From Cryptomeria japonica (lineage: Eukaryota; Streptophyta; Pinopsida; Cupressales; Cupressaceae): DNA of 64,000 nucleotides. Positions 1 through 11,050 of the stretch are shown here, one piece after another. Where the stretch lies: assembly GCF_030272615.1 (NCBI RefSeq), contig NC_081415.1, positions 188,732,270 through 188,796,269 of the forward strand. The letters run 5' to 3'. Each line of letters opens with the position of its first letter. Within the stretch, counting starts at the first letter, position 1. The notes beneath the pieces are model-generated. The model was not told the DNA's origin, searched no databases, and worked only from the letters and a program-made list of their open reading frames with translations. The position numbers were made by a program, and so were the translations under genes.

Positions 1-401
1 TTGCACAAAAGCAAAAGCTTCAATCTGATTTACAGTCATACATGAGCACCTTCAAGCTACCATATGACTCCTTTACAACTTATGGGAAAACCGTTCACCA
101 GTTTCATATCCAGTCAACTAAAATAGAGCATGAGATCAGCAACCGGTCATGAGATTTGCAGGAGCTACAATTGGTTCTACTCCCACATCTACAAATACTT
201 TAGAAGTGCTATCTTGATTTGCATGCCTTAATGATGACATGGGAGATGAGAACAATCGACACCATGGAAGAACAGGTCTCCCAGATGCAGACAGAGAAAG
301 AAGTAGCCACCTCCCTACTTCAGTCTCAGTCTTTATCTATGAAACAATTCTTGCGGGACTTTAAATCTATTTTTGACAAGTTTTATTCCTTATTGTCATA
401 A
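1..401 (+). pseudogene. 3' end of ORF2 of pol-less LTR element (copy 1)
   Basis: The window opens inside the last part of a long ORF that recurs in fuller form at 58817-60714. The readable end (about 219-401) gives a helical, Glu/Gln-rich stretch ending in DFKSIFDKFYSLLS and a TAA stop; the other copy ends in the almost identical DFKSIFDKFHSLLS. Positions 1-218 match the other copy only with frameshifts and stops, so this copy is dead. No reverse transcriptase, RNase H or integrase motif is present, although pol would normally sit here in a copia element. Function unknown. The assignment rests on alignment by eye to 60330-60714 and on the LTR that follows. Confidence 0.75.
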
Positions 402-669
402 ACTCTTATTCTTTTAATACTAATGACACAGGTGTTAGTCTGTAATATTTTGTTGTCATTGTTGGCAAAGGGGGAGAAGTATAAATTTTGAATGTTTTGA
501 TGTATACTTTCATGTCATTTCTGATAAGAAGTAGTATACATTGTATTTTCTGCAAAAATGATAGTGTATATGCTTAGGGGGAGTAATTTTGATTCAGACA
601 TATTTTTGTTGTAAAACACTTAGATGTCAAAATTTCCTAAGTGTTGCTATCAATGCCAAAAGGGGAGAT
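402..669 (+). other. 3' untranslated region with G-rich tracts and polypurine tract
   Basis: This non-coding stretch lies between the ORF2 stop and the LTR. It holds three purine tracts: AAAGGGGGAGAAG near 466, TTAGGGGGAGTA near 577 and AAAAGGGGAGAT ending at 669. The last abuts the LTR and is the likely plus-strand primer. The same three tracts occur before the LTRs at 60990 and 11051. Confidence 0.7.
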
Positions 670-1799
670 TGTTGGCACTTTTGATGATTTTGTTGTGATT
701 GTCATTGATGGACACACACTTGCATTGAGATCACTTTTGTATGTATAAGATAAAGCTCAACTAGTACTTGTTCCAACCAGTATGATGCATTATAGTCCTT
801 AGACTATTGGTGTTTTGCAGAAAGTGATTACCAATCTGAAGCGGTATGTTGACCCCAAGCGGTTTGAGGATCTCAAGCAGTACGAAGGATCAAAGCGGCC
901 GAATACTTATTTCCCAGTCTTCATTTTGTCAAACTAGCAACTGGTATTTTTCTTGAACCAGTATTTTGTATGAACCAGTAATCCTCTATGATTACCAACT
1001 GACATTTTGTGATGAGTTACCATCCACCAATTGTTTGACGATGCCGACACTTTAATGGTGCTTTTTGTGTCGTGTTACAGAATATGTCTAGATGCATTGA
1101 ACCCAGGAAATTATATTGTAATCCTATTGGACCGACATGAAATCAGATTCCTTTATAAGGACATCATGTCTAGGGTTTAAAGTGGTTGATGTTGCTACTA
1201 GGGTTTAAGGTGGTTGATGAGTTAGAGAGAGTATGAATGCATAGAAGACTAAAGTAATGTTGGAATACATTAGGAACAAGCTATCAAGGATCTAATCATG
1301 CAATCTATGCTATTAGCTAGATCACTCACTTGTTGATTACTCACATCTTCGATAAGACTGTAGCCCTTAACTAGGTAGGCCCAAAAGCCTTTTGTAAATC
1401 CTCTAACAAGGTGGTTCACATTTGTGGATCTAAAATCTTCTAGCAAGGTAGTCTTTAATCGGACTTGTCTCCTTATAGAGATTGAGATTCCTAATAGGAT
1501 CTGTTCTGGTAAAGAACATTGTATGACCTTAACCGGTCTGGTTTCTATTCTACAGATAGTTACTTGTGAGTTCCATCTCATTGTGGTTTTTCCCATTTGG
1601 GTTTCCACATCAAAATCTCTTGTGTTAGGATGTTTGTGCTTCTGTGGGTGAATGCATTATTTGATATTTGGTTTCCATGTGTGTTAACTGGTTTGTCTAC
1701 TAAACTATCTTACCGGCTTACTATTAGTCTTGCAAAGTGTTTAAGAACAAAGATTTTTGGCATACTAATTCACCCCCCCCCACCTCTTAGGATTCATTA
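670..1799 (+). repeat. 3' LTR of pol-less element (copy 1)
   Basis: The LTR begins TGTTGGCACTTTTGATG directly after a polypurine tract and ends near a C-rich run followed by CTCTTAGGATTCATTA. It matches the LTRs at 50377-51581 and 60990-62181 along its whole length, including the shared phrase 'attggaccgacatgaaat' near 1124. No primer-binding site follows. Instead the sequence switches at once to gypsy gag on the other strand, so this is the right end of an insertion. The left LTR lies outside the window. Minus-strand ORFs inside it are chance frames. Confidence 0.85.
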
Positions 1800-2856
1800 G
1801 GTTTATCACTGTTAAAGCACAGGCGAGGGCCATCTTTTGGTTCATTGTATATCTTGATAAGCCCCTTTTTAATGAGGGCTCATTCACATTTTAACCCTTG
1901 GGTGATCATGTCAGCAAAGGATTATGTTCCTTTCATGTCTAGATGGAATTCCATTTCATCATTCAAGTTGGAAATAAATATTTTCAATAGCTCTCATTTA
2001 GGTAGATGAAGAGAACGTCACTAGATAGTTGTCTCCACCATTGTAGGAAAGCTGAAAATAGCTTGCCTGGTTTTCGCTTGGTGTTACACAAATCTGCCAT
2101 GGTGACATTGCATTATATGTTGTGTGAATAATGTGCAATGAATTTCTGGACCAGTTCTTCGAATGTCCTAATACCACCTATTAGTCAGGAGAACCATTGT
2201 GTGGTTGTCCCTCCCAAACTCTGAGGAAAGAGGTGCATTAGATATGTGTCTTCATATGCCACTTCTAGGCAAGCTGAGTGAAATTCCCTGACATGATCTT
2301 GAGGGTCTCCTTTTCCCCGATACTTTTCAAACTTAGGTGTTTCAAACCCTTGTGGAAAAGGTGGCAGATGTAGATTCCTATCAAAGGGATAGGGACAAAT
2401 ATCATTAAGTGAAAATTGGGCAATTTTCACACCACTGTGGACTTGTTGGGCTAGATTCTCGACTTGTCACCTCAACATGTCAATGTCATTAGGAGGAGGA
2501 GGAGGGATATTTCCTTGATTAAGGTCATATCTTAAGTTATCCCTACCCCTTCTACCTTCATTATGACTATGGTGTTCTAATGCTTGTCATAATTATGCAG
2601 TATCAAAAATAGAGGGTAATTTGGCTCCCTCTTGAGCAAGTCTAAAAAAGTGAGCATCAATGTTGTTTTTGATGATTTCATCAAAAATTAGATTGAAGAG
2701 GGGGTTGTGTTGTGCCCTTTCTATTGCTTCTGGAGTGGGAGTACTAGGATTTTCATCATTTGTGTTTCCTCCAAGGGCTTCATGGAATTCATTGAGATTG
2801 TCCTCTTCTTCCTCCTCAATCTCTAGTTGTCTAGTCTTTGATCTGGTTTGAGCCAT
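1800..2856 (-). pseudogene. Ty3-gypsy gag, interrupted
   Basis: Read on the minus strand, the ORF starts at 2856 with MAQTRSKTRQLEIEEEEED, closely matching the gag start at 25753 on the plus strand. After stops and frameshifts the Retrotrans_gag-like core follows at 2430-2185, with PKFEKYRGKGDPQDHVREF and FPQSLGGTTTQWFS, and the homology continues to about 1800. There it ends at the point matching position ~26811 of the plus-strand copy, where the LTR element at 1-1799 has inserted. Gag forms the cytoplasmic particle that packages element RNA. This copy cannot encode a full protein. The rest of the element should continue to the left of the window. Confidence 0.85.
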
Positions 2857-5800
2857 TTTGTTTGAAAATTGATCTTAAAGTTTGGTGAAAATGATTATGA
2901 GTTGGTGATGGAATGAGAGATAAATGTTTGGTGAAGTGTTTTGCATATAGATCTCTAGCACTAAAGGTTTTATGTTACCAAAGTCCTTCTATGAATTGCT
3001 TGTTCTATTTGTTGACAATGTTTGATATGATAAGTTATAGAGAGGCCTGAGATGTGTTACAGACCAAGCTATCTAGTAATGAGAGGATGCACTCATAGAC
3101 TAGTTTTAACTTGCATATAAATGCCTCTTAGGATGAGTTTATCCTAGATGTAGAGACACTCTAAAAAGTGATATGTTGTTTTGATTCAAGCAATATCAAA
3201 AAAGAACTCAGGACATGACCTCTTTATGTTTCGAGAGTTGGAATGGATTGATGATTTATGAATGTGAGAATGGATGGAATGTTAACTTCAATAACAACTT
3301 TGTGTTACAAATGGGACAAATTCTTCCTCTTCTCTTTTAGGGGTTGGTGGTTCTTCCTGAGCTATGTTATATGTGATGCAAATGTCTAGAAAGAAGGCGG
3401 CAATGATTATGCCTCCCTTGTTTTTATGATAACTCAAAGCTATATATTGAGTAAAAGCTCCATTGTTCAAAAACTCGTTGGATTTTCCTTGAAGATATAG
3501 ATGCATATGATGCAAGAAGGCTATGTGTGAAACAAAAATTTGTCTATTGAGATAGAAAATTTTCCTTCTTTTGATGAAAGCCTTTGAGCTCTATGGTCTT
3601 TTCTTCAAATTGATATGTTGATGAAGATTTTTCCTTCTCAAAAATGTGAAGGATGGTCATATAGTTTGATATCTTGTTTGCACTTTGTTTTGATTGTTGC
3701 CAAATTTTTGGTTTGAAAACTTGTGTTGGATGAATACTTGTTTATGAATTAGTTTTGATTTTTCTTTGACAAGAAAATAGAGCAAGCACACAAACACAAT
3801 AATGTTGCCTCAAAAGGAACAAATAAGTGTGGGTCTAAAATAACCAAATATTTGAACTTTTTGACCCCCTTTCAAATGTTTTTGAGTATGTTTTTCCAAA
3901 AGCTTGAAGTCGGTTCAATTTACCACTGGTCTGACACAAAATGAAGACACTTGAAACACATTTTATCCCTAAGGCGGTCAAATGGCCAGTTGCGATAATT
4001 TTAGACCACATGTTGATATTTATTCAACTTTGGTACTACATACCTTATGAATCCCACCATAGCAGGTAAGGATGTGATATACTAAGTCTTGCGTGAGCAT
4101 AGCAAATAGATGATCCCTATGATGGGGGAGTCACCACTTTTATGAAGCTACAAGTAGCCTTTCAAAAAGTTATGTTTCTACTCAAGGAAATATGTATGGT
4201 GAGTATCCTGGGAGCAAAACCATCTATGCTCTTGCACTGAATTTATCATAAATATTCTCAATCGATAGAACGCGTGGGCTTCTATATAAAAGGTGTCTAG
4301 TAATTTTTGATGTTTTTGGACATAAGTTCATTCTACAGTGACTCACTTAAGAGCCTTGTAACTTGTGGTGGGGCCCATATATTTTTTCGAAAAGTTACAC
4401 TGTAGGAACAACTATACCCAAGGCTACAGCTTTCGCTCACACCTGATTTCTATAGCGGCTCAAAGGATTTACCGTGTGAGGTCATTCCCAAGAGTGATGT
4501 GCCTCTTGGCAGGCCTCTCTTAAAAAGATTAAATTTTGAGTGTTACTAACACTTTTCTCTTGCACCTAGGAACACGAAAGTCAAGGGAGAGGATAGTGTG
4601 TGTTAGATGTAGGACCACTCGACAAACTTTGCACAAGTGTGCCAATCACCAAAAACACTTGTTCTTTTTAACTGTTTTTTATTCCAATGTGATCTAACTA
4701 TTTGGAGATGTTGCTCCAACAATGATGGTGTTCTTTTTAAATTCAAAGGCAAAATGTTTTGTAAACTAGGAACTTTGAAATCCTGGTCAATTGAATTGAA
4801 AACATGTTCTTGCTTTGAAGTAAATCTCTTTGAGAACAACTTTGACAAATTGGGGGTTCTTTTTACCTTGCACAAATGAAATATTGATTGTGATTTCTTT
4901 AAGTTGATGCAAGAAATGAAATTTTTGTTGTCTTGTTTTAAAGCCCAAAATAAAATGAATCCTAACTTGCAAAAAATCAAATTTTGTTGGGTTTGAGTTG
5001 TGGTTCTTTTTAGTTTGTCAAGTGAGATTCCTTTTAAATCCAAATTCAAAAGATGTGAAGTTAATTCCTTTAAGCTAATAACAGGAAGTGAATTCATTTT
5101 ACAACCCAACCTTGAAAGGCAAAGTTAGTAAAAATAATTTAAGTTCCTACTCTAACTCTTAAAATCTTGCAAAAAAGGGGGTTAGTCTAAACCTGCACAA
5201 AAAATCAACTGGTTGGTAAAATCCAAATTTTTGGTGGGCTTCCACAAGCCTAATTGTTTTGGTTTTTTCGATTACAAGGGATTTTTTGTACAACTCTTTG
5301 TTACAATAGTGCTACTCTGTGTAAAAATAGAAGCACTATTTAACACAAAAGTGCTAAATAACATGTGAAAGTGCTAAAAAAATTACAAACATGCTAAAAA
5401 AAGAGACAAAAGCGCTAAAAGAACTATGTCAGACAGAATTAATTATGTCAAATAGAGAGGCAAAAGCGCTAAAAGAAGATGTGATGGTGCTATTTAAGGG
5501 TCAATAGCGCTAAAAGATGGACAATAGCATCAGTTTGAGTTGTGGTTCTTTTTAGTTTGTAAATCACTTTGAGAACAACTTTGACAAATTGGGGGTTCTT
5601 TTTACCTTGCACAAATGAAATGTTGATTGTGATTTCTTTAAGTTGATGCAAGAAATGAAATTTGTGGTCTTGTTTTAAAGCCCAAAATAAAATGAACCCT
5701 AACTTGCAAAAAATCAAATTTTGTTGGGTTTGAGTTGTGGTTCTTTTTAGTTTGTCAAGTGAGATTCCTTTTAAACCCAAATTCAAAAGATGTGATTCAT

Positions 5801-6459
5801 TTTATGACCCAAAATGAAAATGTGAAGTTAATTCCTTTAAGTTAATAACAGGAAGTGAATTCATTTTAAAACCCAACCTTGAAAGACAAAGTTAGTAAAA
5901 ACAATTTAACTTCCTACTCTAACTCTTAAAATCTTGCAAAAAGGGGGTTAGTCTAAACCTGCACAAAAAAATCAACTGGTTAGTAAAATCTGAATTTTTG
6001 GTGGGCTTCCACAAGCCTAATTTTTTTGGTTTTTCGGTTACAAGAGATTTCTTTTACAACTCTTTGTTATAATAGCGCTACTCTGTGTGAAAACAAAAGT
6101 GATATTTAACACGAAAGCGCTAAATAACCAGCGAAAGCGCTAAAAGAAACGCAAATGTGCTAAAAAAGAGACAAAAGCGCTAAAAGAACTTTGTCAGACA
6201 AAATTAATTATGTCAAACAAAGAGCCAAAATGCTAAAAGAGGATGCAATAGCGCTATTTAAGGGTCAATAGCGCTAAAAGATGGACAATAATGCCAGTTT
6301 AGAAACAATAGCGCTATTATTAGGAACAATAGCACTAAAGTGACCAGTTTCGAAGGTGCTAAAGCATGAACGAGAGTGCTAAAGTGCGACCTGTGTCAAT
6401 TAAAACATGCAGAAAAGTTAGTAGTTTTTAAAAAAATGATATCAGGAGGTTGTGTCTTC
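2857..6459 (-). mobile_element. Long untranslated leader of minus-strand gypsy element
   Basis: About 3.6 kb separate the primer-binding site from gag. The stretch aligns in order with 23090-25752 of the plus-strand gypsy element, for example the shared run around 4040-4480 and 24060-24540. Short ORFs (3288-3515, 4603-5109, 5490-5786) are not conserved as proteins and look incidental. Leaders this long are known in Tat/Ogre-type plant gypsy elements. The part nearest the PBS is expanded by a tandem duplication that the plus-strand copy lacks. Confidence 0.7.
4829..6300 (-). repeat. Tandem duplication with AGCGCTAAAAG-rich array in gypsy leader
   Basis: A ~700-bp segment occurs twice in tandem, about 4829-5530 and 5568-6294. 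For example, 'tgggggttctttttacc' recurs near 4851 and 5590, and 'gcgctaaaagatggacaata' near 5507 and 6270. Each copy ends in a cluster of short units around the palindrome AGCGCT, often AGCGCTAAAAGA, with decayed forms such as AGTGCTAAA. More units run on to about 6390. The plus-strand gypsy leader has only scattered traces of this cluster near 23150-23260. Confidence 0.8.
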
Positions 6460-6479
6460 GATTCACGTCGGGTTCACCA
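6460..6479 (-). other. Primer-binding site, probably tRNA-Trp
   Basis: On the minus strand this reads TGGTGAACCCGACGTGAATC, two bases after the LTR end. From memory it is complementary to the 3' end of plant tRNA-Trp. The same 20 bases occur at 23070-23089 next to the other gypsy LTR. Confidence 0.8.
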
Positions 6480-6481
6480 AA

Positions 6482-7952
6482 TGATGCTCTGCAAAAAGGA
6501 GATTGTTAGGATAACAAACACAAGCAACAAGCAAGAAATCAATTGTTAGTATTAGAATCACAATTTAAACAATAGCCTAATCAAGCATATCAAGAGAGAT
6601 ACTAAATAAGAAATGGAAAGCATGCAAAGACAAAATAGGTAAACTAAACTCCTTCAAATGCTGACCAAAACATTCATAGTGCCTCCTCCCTTGTTCCTCT
6701 CCTCTCCAAGTTCCCAAATGAGTGTAGCTCTCAATAGCTTTTTGCACTATTTTTTGGATGTCTTATGGAGGTTCAAGATTGTGAATAAAATCTCATGAAA
6801 ATGCAAACATGAACAAGCTTAAAATGAGATTTTATCTAATCTAGTGTTGATTTTAGTCCAAAAGAGTAAATGTAAATGATTATGCTAAATGCTCTCTAAA
6901 ATTCACTATAAGTTAGATACATACAAGTTTCAGGATCTAGATTATGAAAGAATGGGCTCTATTTATAGGAAAAATGGAGCAATGGATGGTTCAGATTGAG
7001 TAATCTCAACAAGGGTCAGGATTGAAGGGTTTATGATCCATGTGAGGGTACCCAATCCTAGGATGACAAATGTTAACAAAAGATGGGTTGAGAGGAGAGG
7101 GAATAAGCATTAAATGCTTGATATGACTTGAGGGTTAACTTGGGAGGTAAGGTTAATGTTGAGTTGACTGAATAAATTCATTATTCAAAGAATAATTGCC
7201 TTTATCCAATGGATAAACTCTTGTGTAAGAGTTAGTGAGGATAACCATGGTCAAAGCAATAAATGTTTGAAGAGACCCATGGGTTGAATGAGGGTTGAGT
7301 TAGGGGTAAAGTCTCTAACCATGGGAGCAAGTGGATTTTAACCATAAATGGTTATGTAAGAGCCATTAATGGTCATGTAAGAGCCATTAGTGGTTTGGAA
7401 GACTTTAGAGGTTAGCTTGTTGAACACATAAAGCATTAAATGTTTTTCAAAGACTTTGGAGTCTTTGAGAAGTGACTTCAAGTTGCTTGGGAATGTGACA
7501 ATAATTAGGGAATAGATTAGGCTAATTAGGAATGGTTAAAAAGTGGTTAGAAGGGTCTAGAAGGGGATTTAGGATTGCAAGTGAGTTTGGTGGGTGAGGG
7601 AAAATAGGATTTAAATTAAAATAAAATTAATCTATTTCAACTTGTGGTTGCAACTTGCATTTGTAGGAGAATTCAAGCGGGGGGTTTAATGATTTAAATA
7701 AATGTTTTAATTATTTATTTAAAAGAGGAAAGGGGATTAAATTAAATAAATAGGATTTATTCATTTAATTGATTGTGAATTTAGTTTAATGAATTAATTG
7801 AAATAAATTGAATAATTTATTTATTTAATAGGAGAATGTTTGAGGATGAATTAATTAAATGTTAATTTAATTAATGGTTGGCTAGTGGGTTTATTAATCA
7901 AATAAATAGTAAATATTCATTTAATTAAAAAGGACAGATTTATGTGACTACA
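6482..7952 (-). repeat. Ty3-gypsy LTR, minus strand
   Basis: On the minus strand the LTR starts TGTAGTCACATAAATCTGTC at 7952 and ends TTTTTGCAGAGCATCA at 6482. The ends match those of 21298-23067 and 35004-36907. A TATA box (CTATAAATAGAG, minus) lies near 6958-6968. A primer-binding site follows on one side and a polypurine tract precedes on the other, so the LTR is joined to internal sequence at both ends. At ~1.47 kb it is shorter than the plus-strand LTRs, which carry an expanded 61-bp repeat. Confidence 0.85.
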
Positions 7953-8110
7953 TTTGCCCCTCTTTGAGACAGTGCAGTTTATCATGTCATTTCAAAGAAA
8001 GAAAAATAGGTGTGAATAAATATGCCACATACATGTTAATTTAATGGGTGGTATGCCTCCTCAAGAGATGGGCCAATTTTTTTTGAAAAATCGAGCGATC
8101 TCTCGAAAAA
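7953..8110 (-). mobile_element. 3' end fragment of a second gypsy copy with polypurine tract
   Basis: On the minus strand the last bases before the LTR are CTCAAAGAGGGGCAAA (7953-7968), a good polypurine tract, preceded by ~140 bp of non-coding sequence. This is what should lie upstream of a 3' LTR. Since the LTR also has a PBS on its far side, the stretch belongs to a second element copy joined head to tail. The fragment ends abruptly where copia sequence begins. Confidence 0.6.
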
Positions 8111-10696
8111 GAATGAGTTTAGTTTAGGATGACATCCTCAACTTTTAAGAGAGAATCTTTTCTAGCGGAACATCTATTAGATTTGGTTTATACAGATCTC
8201 TATGGACCAATAAGGACTAAAAGTATTCAACGTGATAGATATTTTATGATCTTCACTGATGATTGCTCAAGTATGATGTGGGTCACATTCTTGAAGTGTA
8301 AAACAAAAACATTTTGTAAGTTCAAGGCATTCAGGGCCTTAGCTAAAAAGGAAATTGGTAAGAAGATAAAGTGTCTGAGGATTGATCAAGGCGGTGAATT
8401 TTCTTCTAAGGAATTCACTAGATATTGTGAAGAAAATGGTATCAAACAACATCTTTCTGCACTGAGGACACCACAACAGAATGGTATTGCAGAGAGGAAT
8501 AATCGGTCAGTTGTTGAAGATGCTAGGATGATGTTGATACAAGGAGGTGTAGCGAAAATTTTCTAGAGAGAAGCTGTCAGCACAGCTGTCTACACTATGA
8601 ACTAGATTTTGGTAAAAAGAGGTAAGGATAAGAATCCTTATGAATACCGGTATGGTAGATCACCTAATGTTAGTTATTTCAAGATCTTTGGCAGCAAATG
8701 TTTTATTAAGAGAGGTGACTATGTTAGTAAGTTTGAGGTTAAAAGTGATGAAGATATATTTCTTGGTTATTCCACCAAGAGTAAGGCCTACAAATGTTAT
8801 AACAACCAAACATAGAGAATAATTGAGAGTGTTGATGTTTGAGTGGATGAGTATCCTAAAGTCTCAAGGGAAACCAGTGTGGAGAAAAAGGATGAAGATC
8901 CTTGCATTTTGCTTTTGGAACCAAAACCTATGAAACTTGAAAATTGAAACTTGGAAAGAGAATGTTGTTGTACCAGTTCAACCGAAATAGTTAGATTCAG
9001 AAGAAGATGATGATAATGAAGAAGAAGAACCTGAAGATAATGATCATTTTATTCAGAGGTATGTGAGACTCAATCACAATCTTGACCAGATTATTGGAGA
9101 TAAGGATCATGGAGTGTTAACCAGAAGAAGAATTAGAGAAAATTCTTGCATGATCTCTACTATTTAGCCTAGAACTGCTAAGGAAGCATTTGGAAATGAT
9201 CATTAGGTCAAAGCTATGGAGGAGGAGATTGAAAAAATTGAGAAGAAAAATACATGGACCCTAGTACCCAGACCAGTGAATAAAAATGTGATAGGTACTA
9301 AGTGGGTATTCAAGAACAAGCTGAATGAAGATGGTGTTATATTCCACAATAAAGCTAGATTGGTTTGCAAAGGTTATGCACAAGAAGAAGGAGAATATTA
9401 TGGTGAGACTTTTGCACTAGTGGCTAGACTGGAAGGTGTCAAAACTTTACTTGCATTTGCAGCACATAAGGGATTCAAAGTATATCAGATGGATGTAAAG
9501 TTAGCATTTTTGAATGGAATACTAGAAGAAGTATACATTGAGCAACCAGGTGGTTTTTCTCTGACTGATGAAATATACATGGTATGTAAGTTGTACAAGG
9601 CACTATTTGGATTAAAGAAAGCACTGGGAGCATGGTATGAAAGGCTTCATTCACACCTGATGAAGATAGGTTTTCAGAGAACCAGTGAAGATAGCAACAT
9701 ATATCTCAAATCTGAAGGAGATAAGATACTGGTTAGTGAAGTGTTTGTAGATGATATCATATTTGGAGGTAATTATGACATGAGCAATGACTTTGCAAAT
9801 GAAATGAAAAGTGAGTTTGAAATGTCTCTAGTGGGAGAGATAAAAAATTTCATAGGATTGCAAATACAACAAATGAAGAGTTGTATTTTCATCACATAGT
9901 CTAAGTATGTGAAAGAGGTATTAAAGACATTTGGTATGAGTGACTGTAAACTAGTTGGGACACCAATGGTTACAGGTTGTTAATTGTCTAAGGAAGATGA
10001 AGCCATATTTGTTGATGAAAAGGAATACAGGTCAATGATTGAAAAATTGCACTATGTTGTTTATAGCAGACCATATATAACTCATGTAGTTTGTTTAGTT
10101 GCTATATTTCAAAAGAATAGAAAGGAAACACATTTGATAGCAACCAAGAGGATATTCAGATATTTGAAAGGCACTGTTGACTATGGATTATGTATCCATA
10201 TGAAGGTAAATTTGACTTGAAGGTGTATATAGATGCAGACTAGTTAGGTAATGTCGATGATAGGAAAAGCAAAACCGATAGAGCATTCTTTCTTGGAGGA
10301 AGACTTGTTTCATGGAGTAGCAAGAAGCAGAGTTGTATATCATAGTCTATTGCTAAAGCTGAGTATGCTGGAAGATATATGAATTGTACCTAGGCTATCT
10401 GGATGAGGCACATTCTGGAAGGTTTCAAGATGAAGTTTACAGAACCTATAAAGATCTTATGTGACAATACCAGTGCCATTAATATTTCCAAGAACCATGT
10501 TTTGCATGCACAAACTAAGAATATTGAATTGAAGTATCATTTCTTGAGGGAAAAAATGCAGAGTAAAGATGTGATCTTGGAGCATGTTTCTACCAAGGAG
10601 CAACTTGCAAATATATTTACTAAACCTCTTCCTAAGAATACTTTTGAGTATCTTAGAAGTCAGCTAAGGTGTGTACCCCTTCATGAGGTCAATTGA
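8111..10696 (+). pseudogene. Ty1-copia pol (integrase, RT, RNase H), decayed
   Basis: Homology starts in the integrase core, so gag, protease and the zinc region are missing. Visible in order: integrase with TDD, DQGGEF and NGIAERNN (8129-8566, then 8609-8815); RT from about 9216 with [41 protein letters not shown] and the catalytic FVDDIIFG near 9744-9770; RNase H to 10696 with LCDNTSAINISKNHV and IFTKPLPKN. In-frame TAG stops break it repeatedly, several where the sister copy at 57000-58400 has CAG or TGG. It would copy element RNA to DNA and integrate it. This copy is inactive. Confidence 0.93.
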
Positions 10697-11050
10697 GCAT
10701 GATGTAGAGTACATCAGCCTCAGAGCTACTTGTGGAATTTTACAGTAGGATAGATGTAGAAGTGGAGTTATTCCATAGGGGGAGCATCAAGTTGCAGGTT
10801 GTTGATGCTGAAAAGTGAAGTTTGACATTGCATGTTTTACTTTCACTTTGGCATTGTTGTCAAAGGGGGAGAATAACTATATGATTATGGGGAGAAGAAT
10901 TGTATGATTGATAGACAAAAGATTGTACAACCAGCTACAAGCTGAGGACAAGGAGAGTACATGGTAAAATGTAAACCAGGATTCTTATTCACAATCATAG
11001 CAGTCAATGGTATTGATTTTTTTATTGCCATCAATGCCAAAGGGGGAGAT
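10697..11050 (+). other. Copia 3' untranslated region with polypurine tracts
   Basis: This non-coding stretch between the RNase H stop and the LTR has three G tracts: ATAGGGGGAGCATC near 10777, CAAAGGGGGAGAATAAC near 10860 and CCAAAGGGGGAGAT ending at 11050 against the LTR. The order and wording closely match those of the pol-less family at 402-669 and 60715-60989. Confidence 0.8.

Noticed and set aside
4603-5786. 168-, 98- and 80-aa ORFs in the minus-strand gypsy leader
   Set aside because: They arise from the tandemly duplicated leader and read both strands of the same repeat, with no domain and no match in the other copy.
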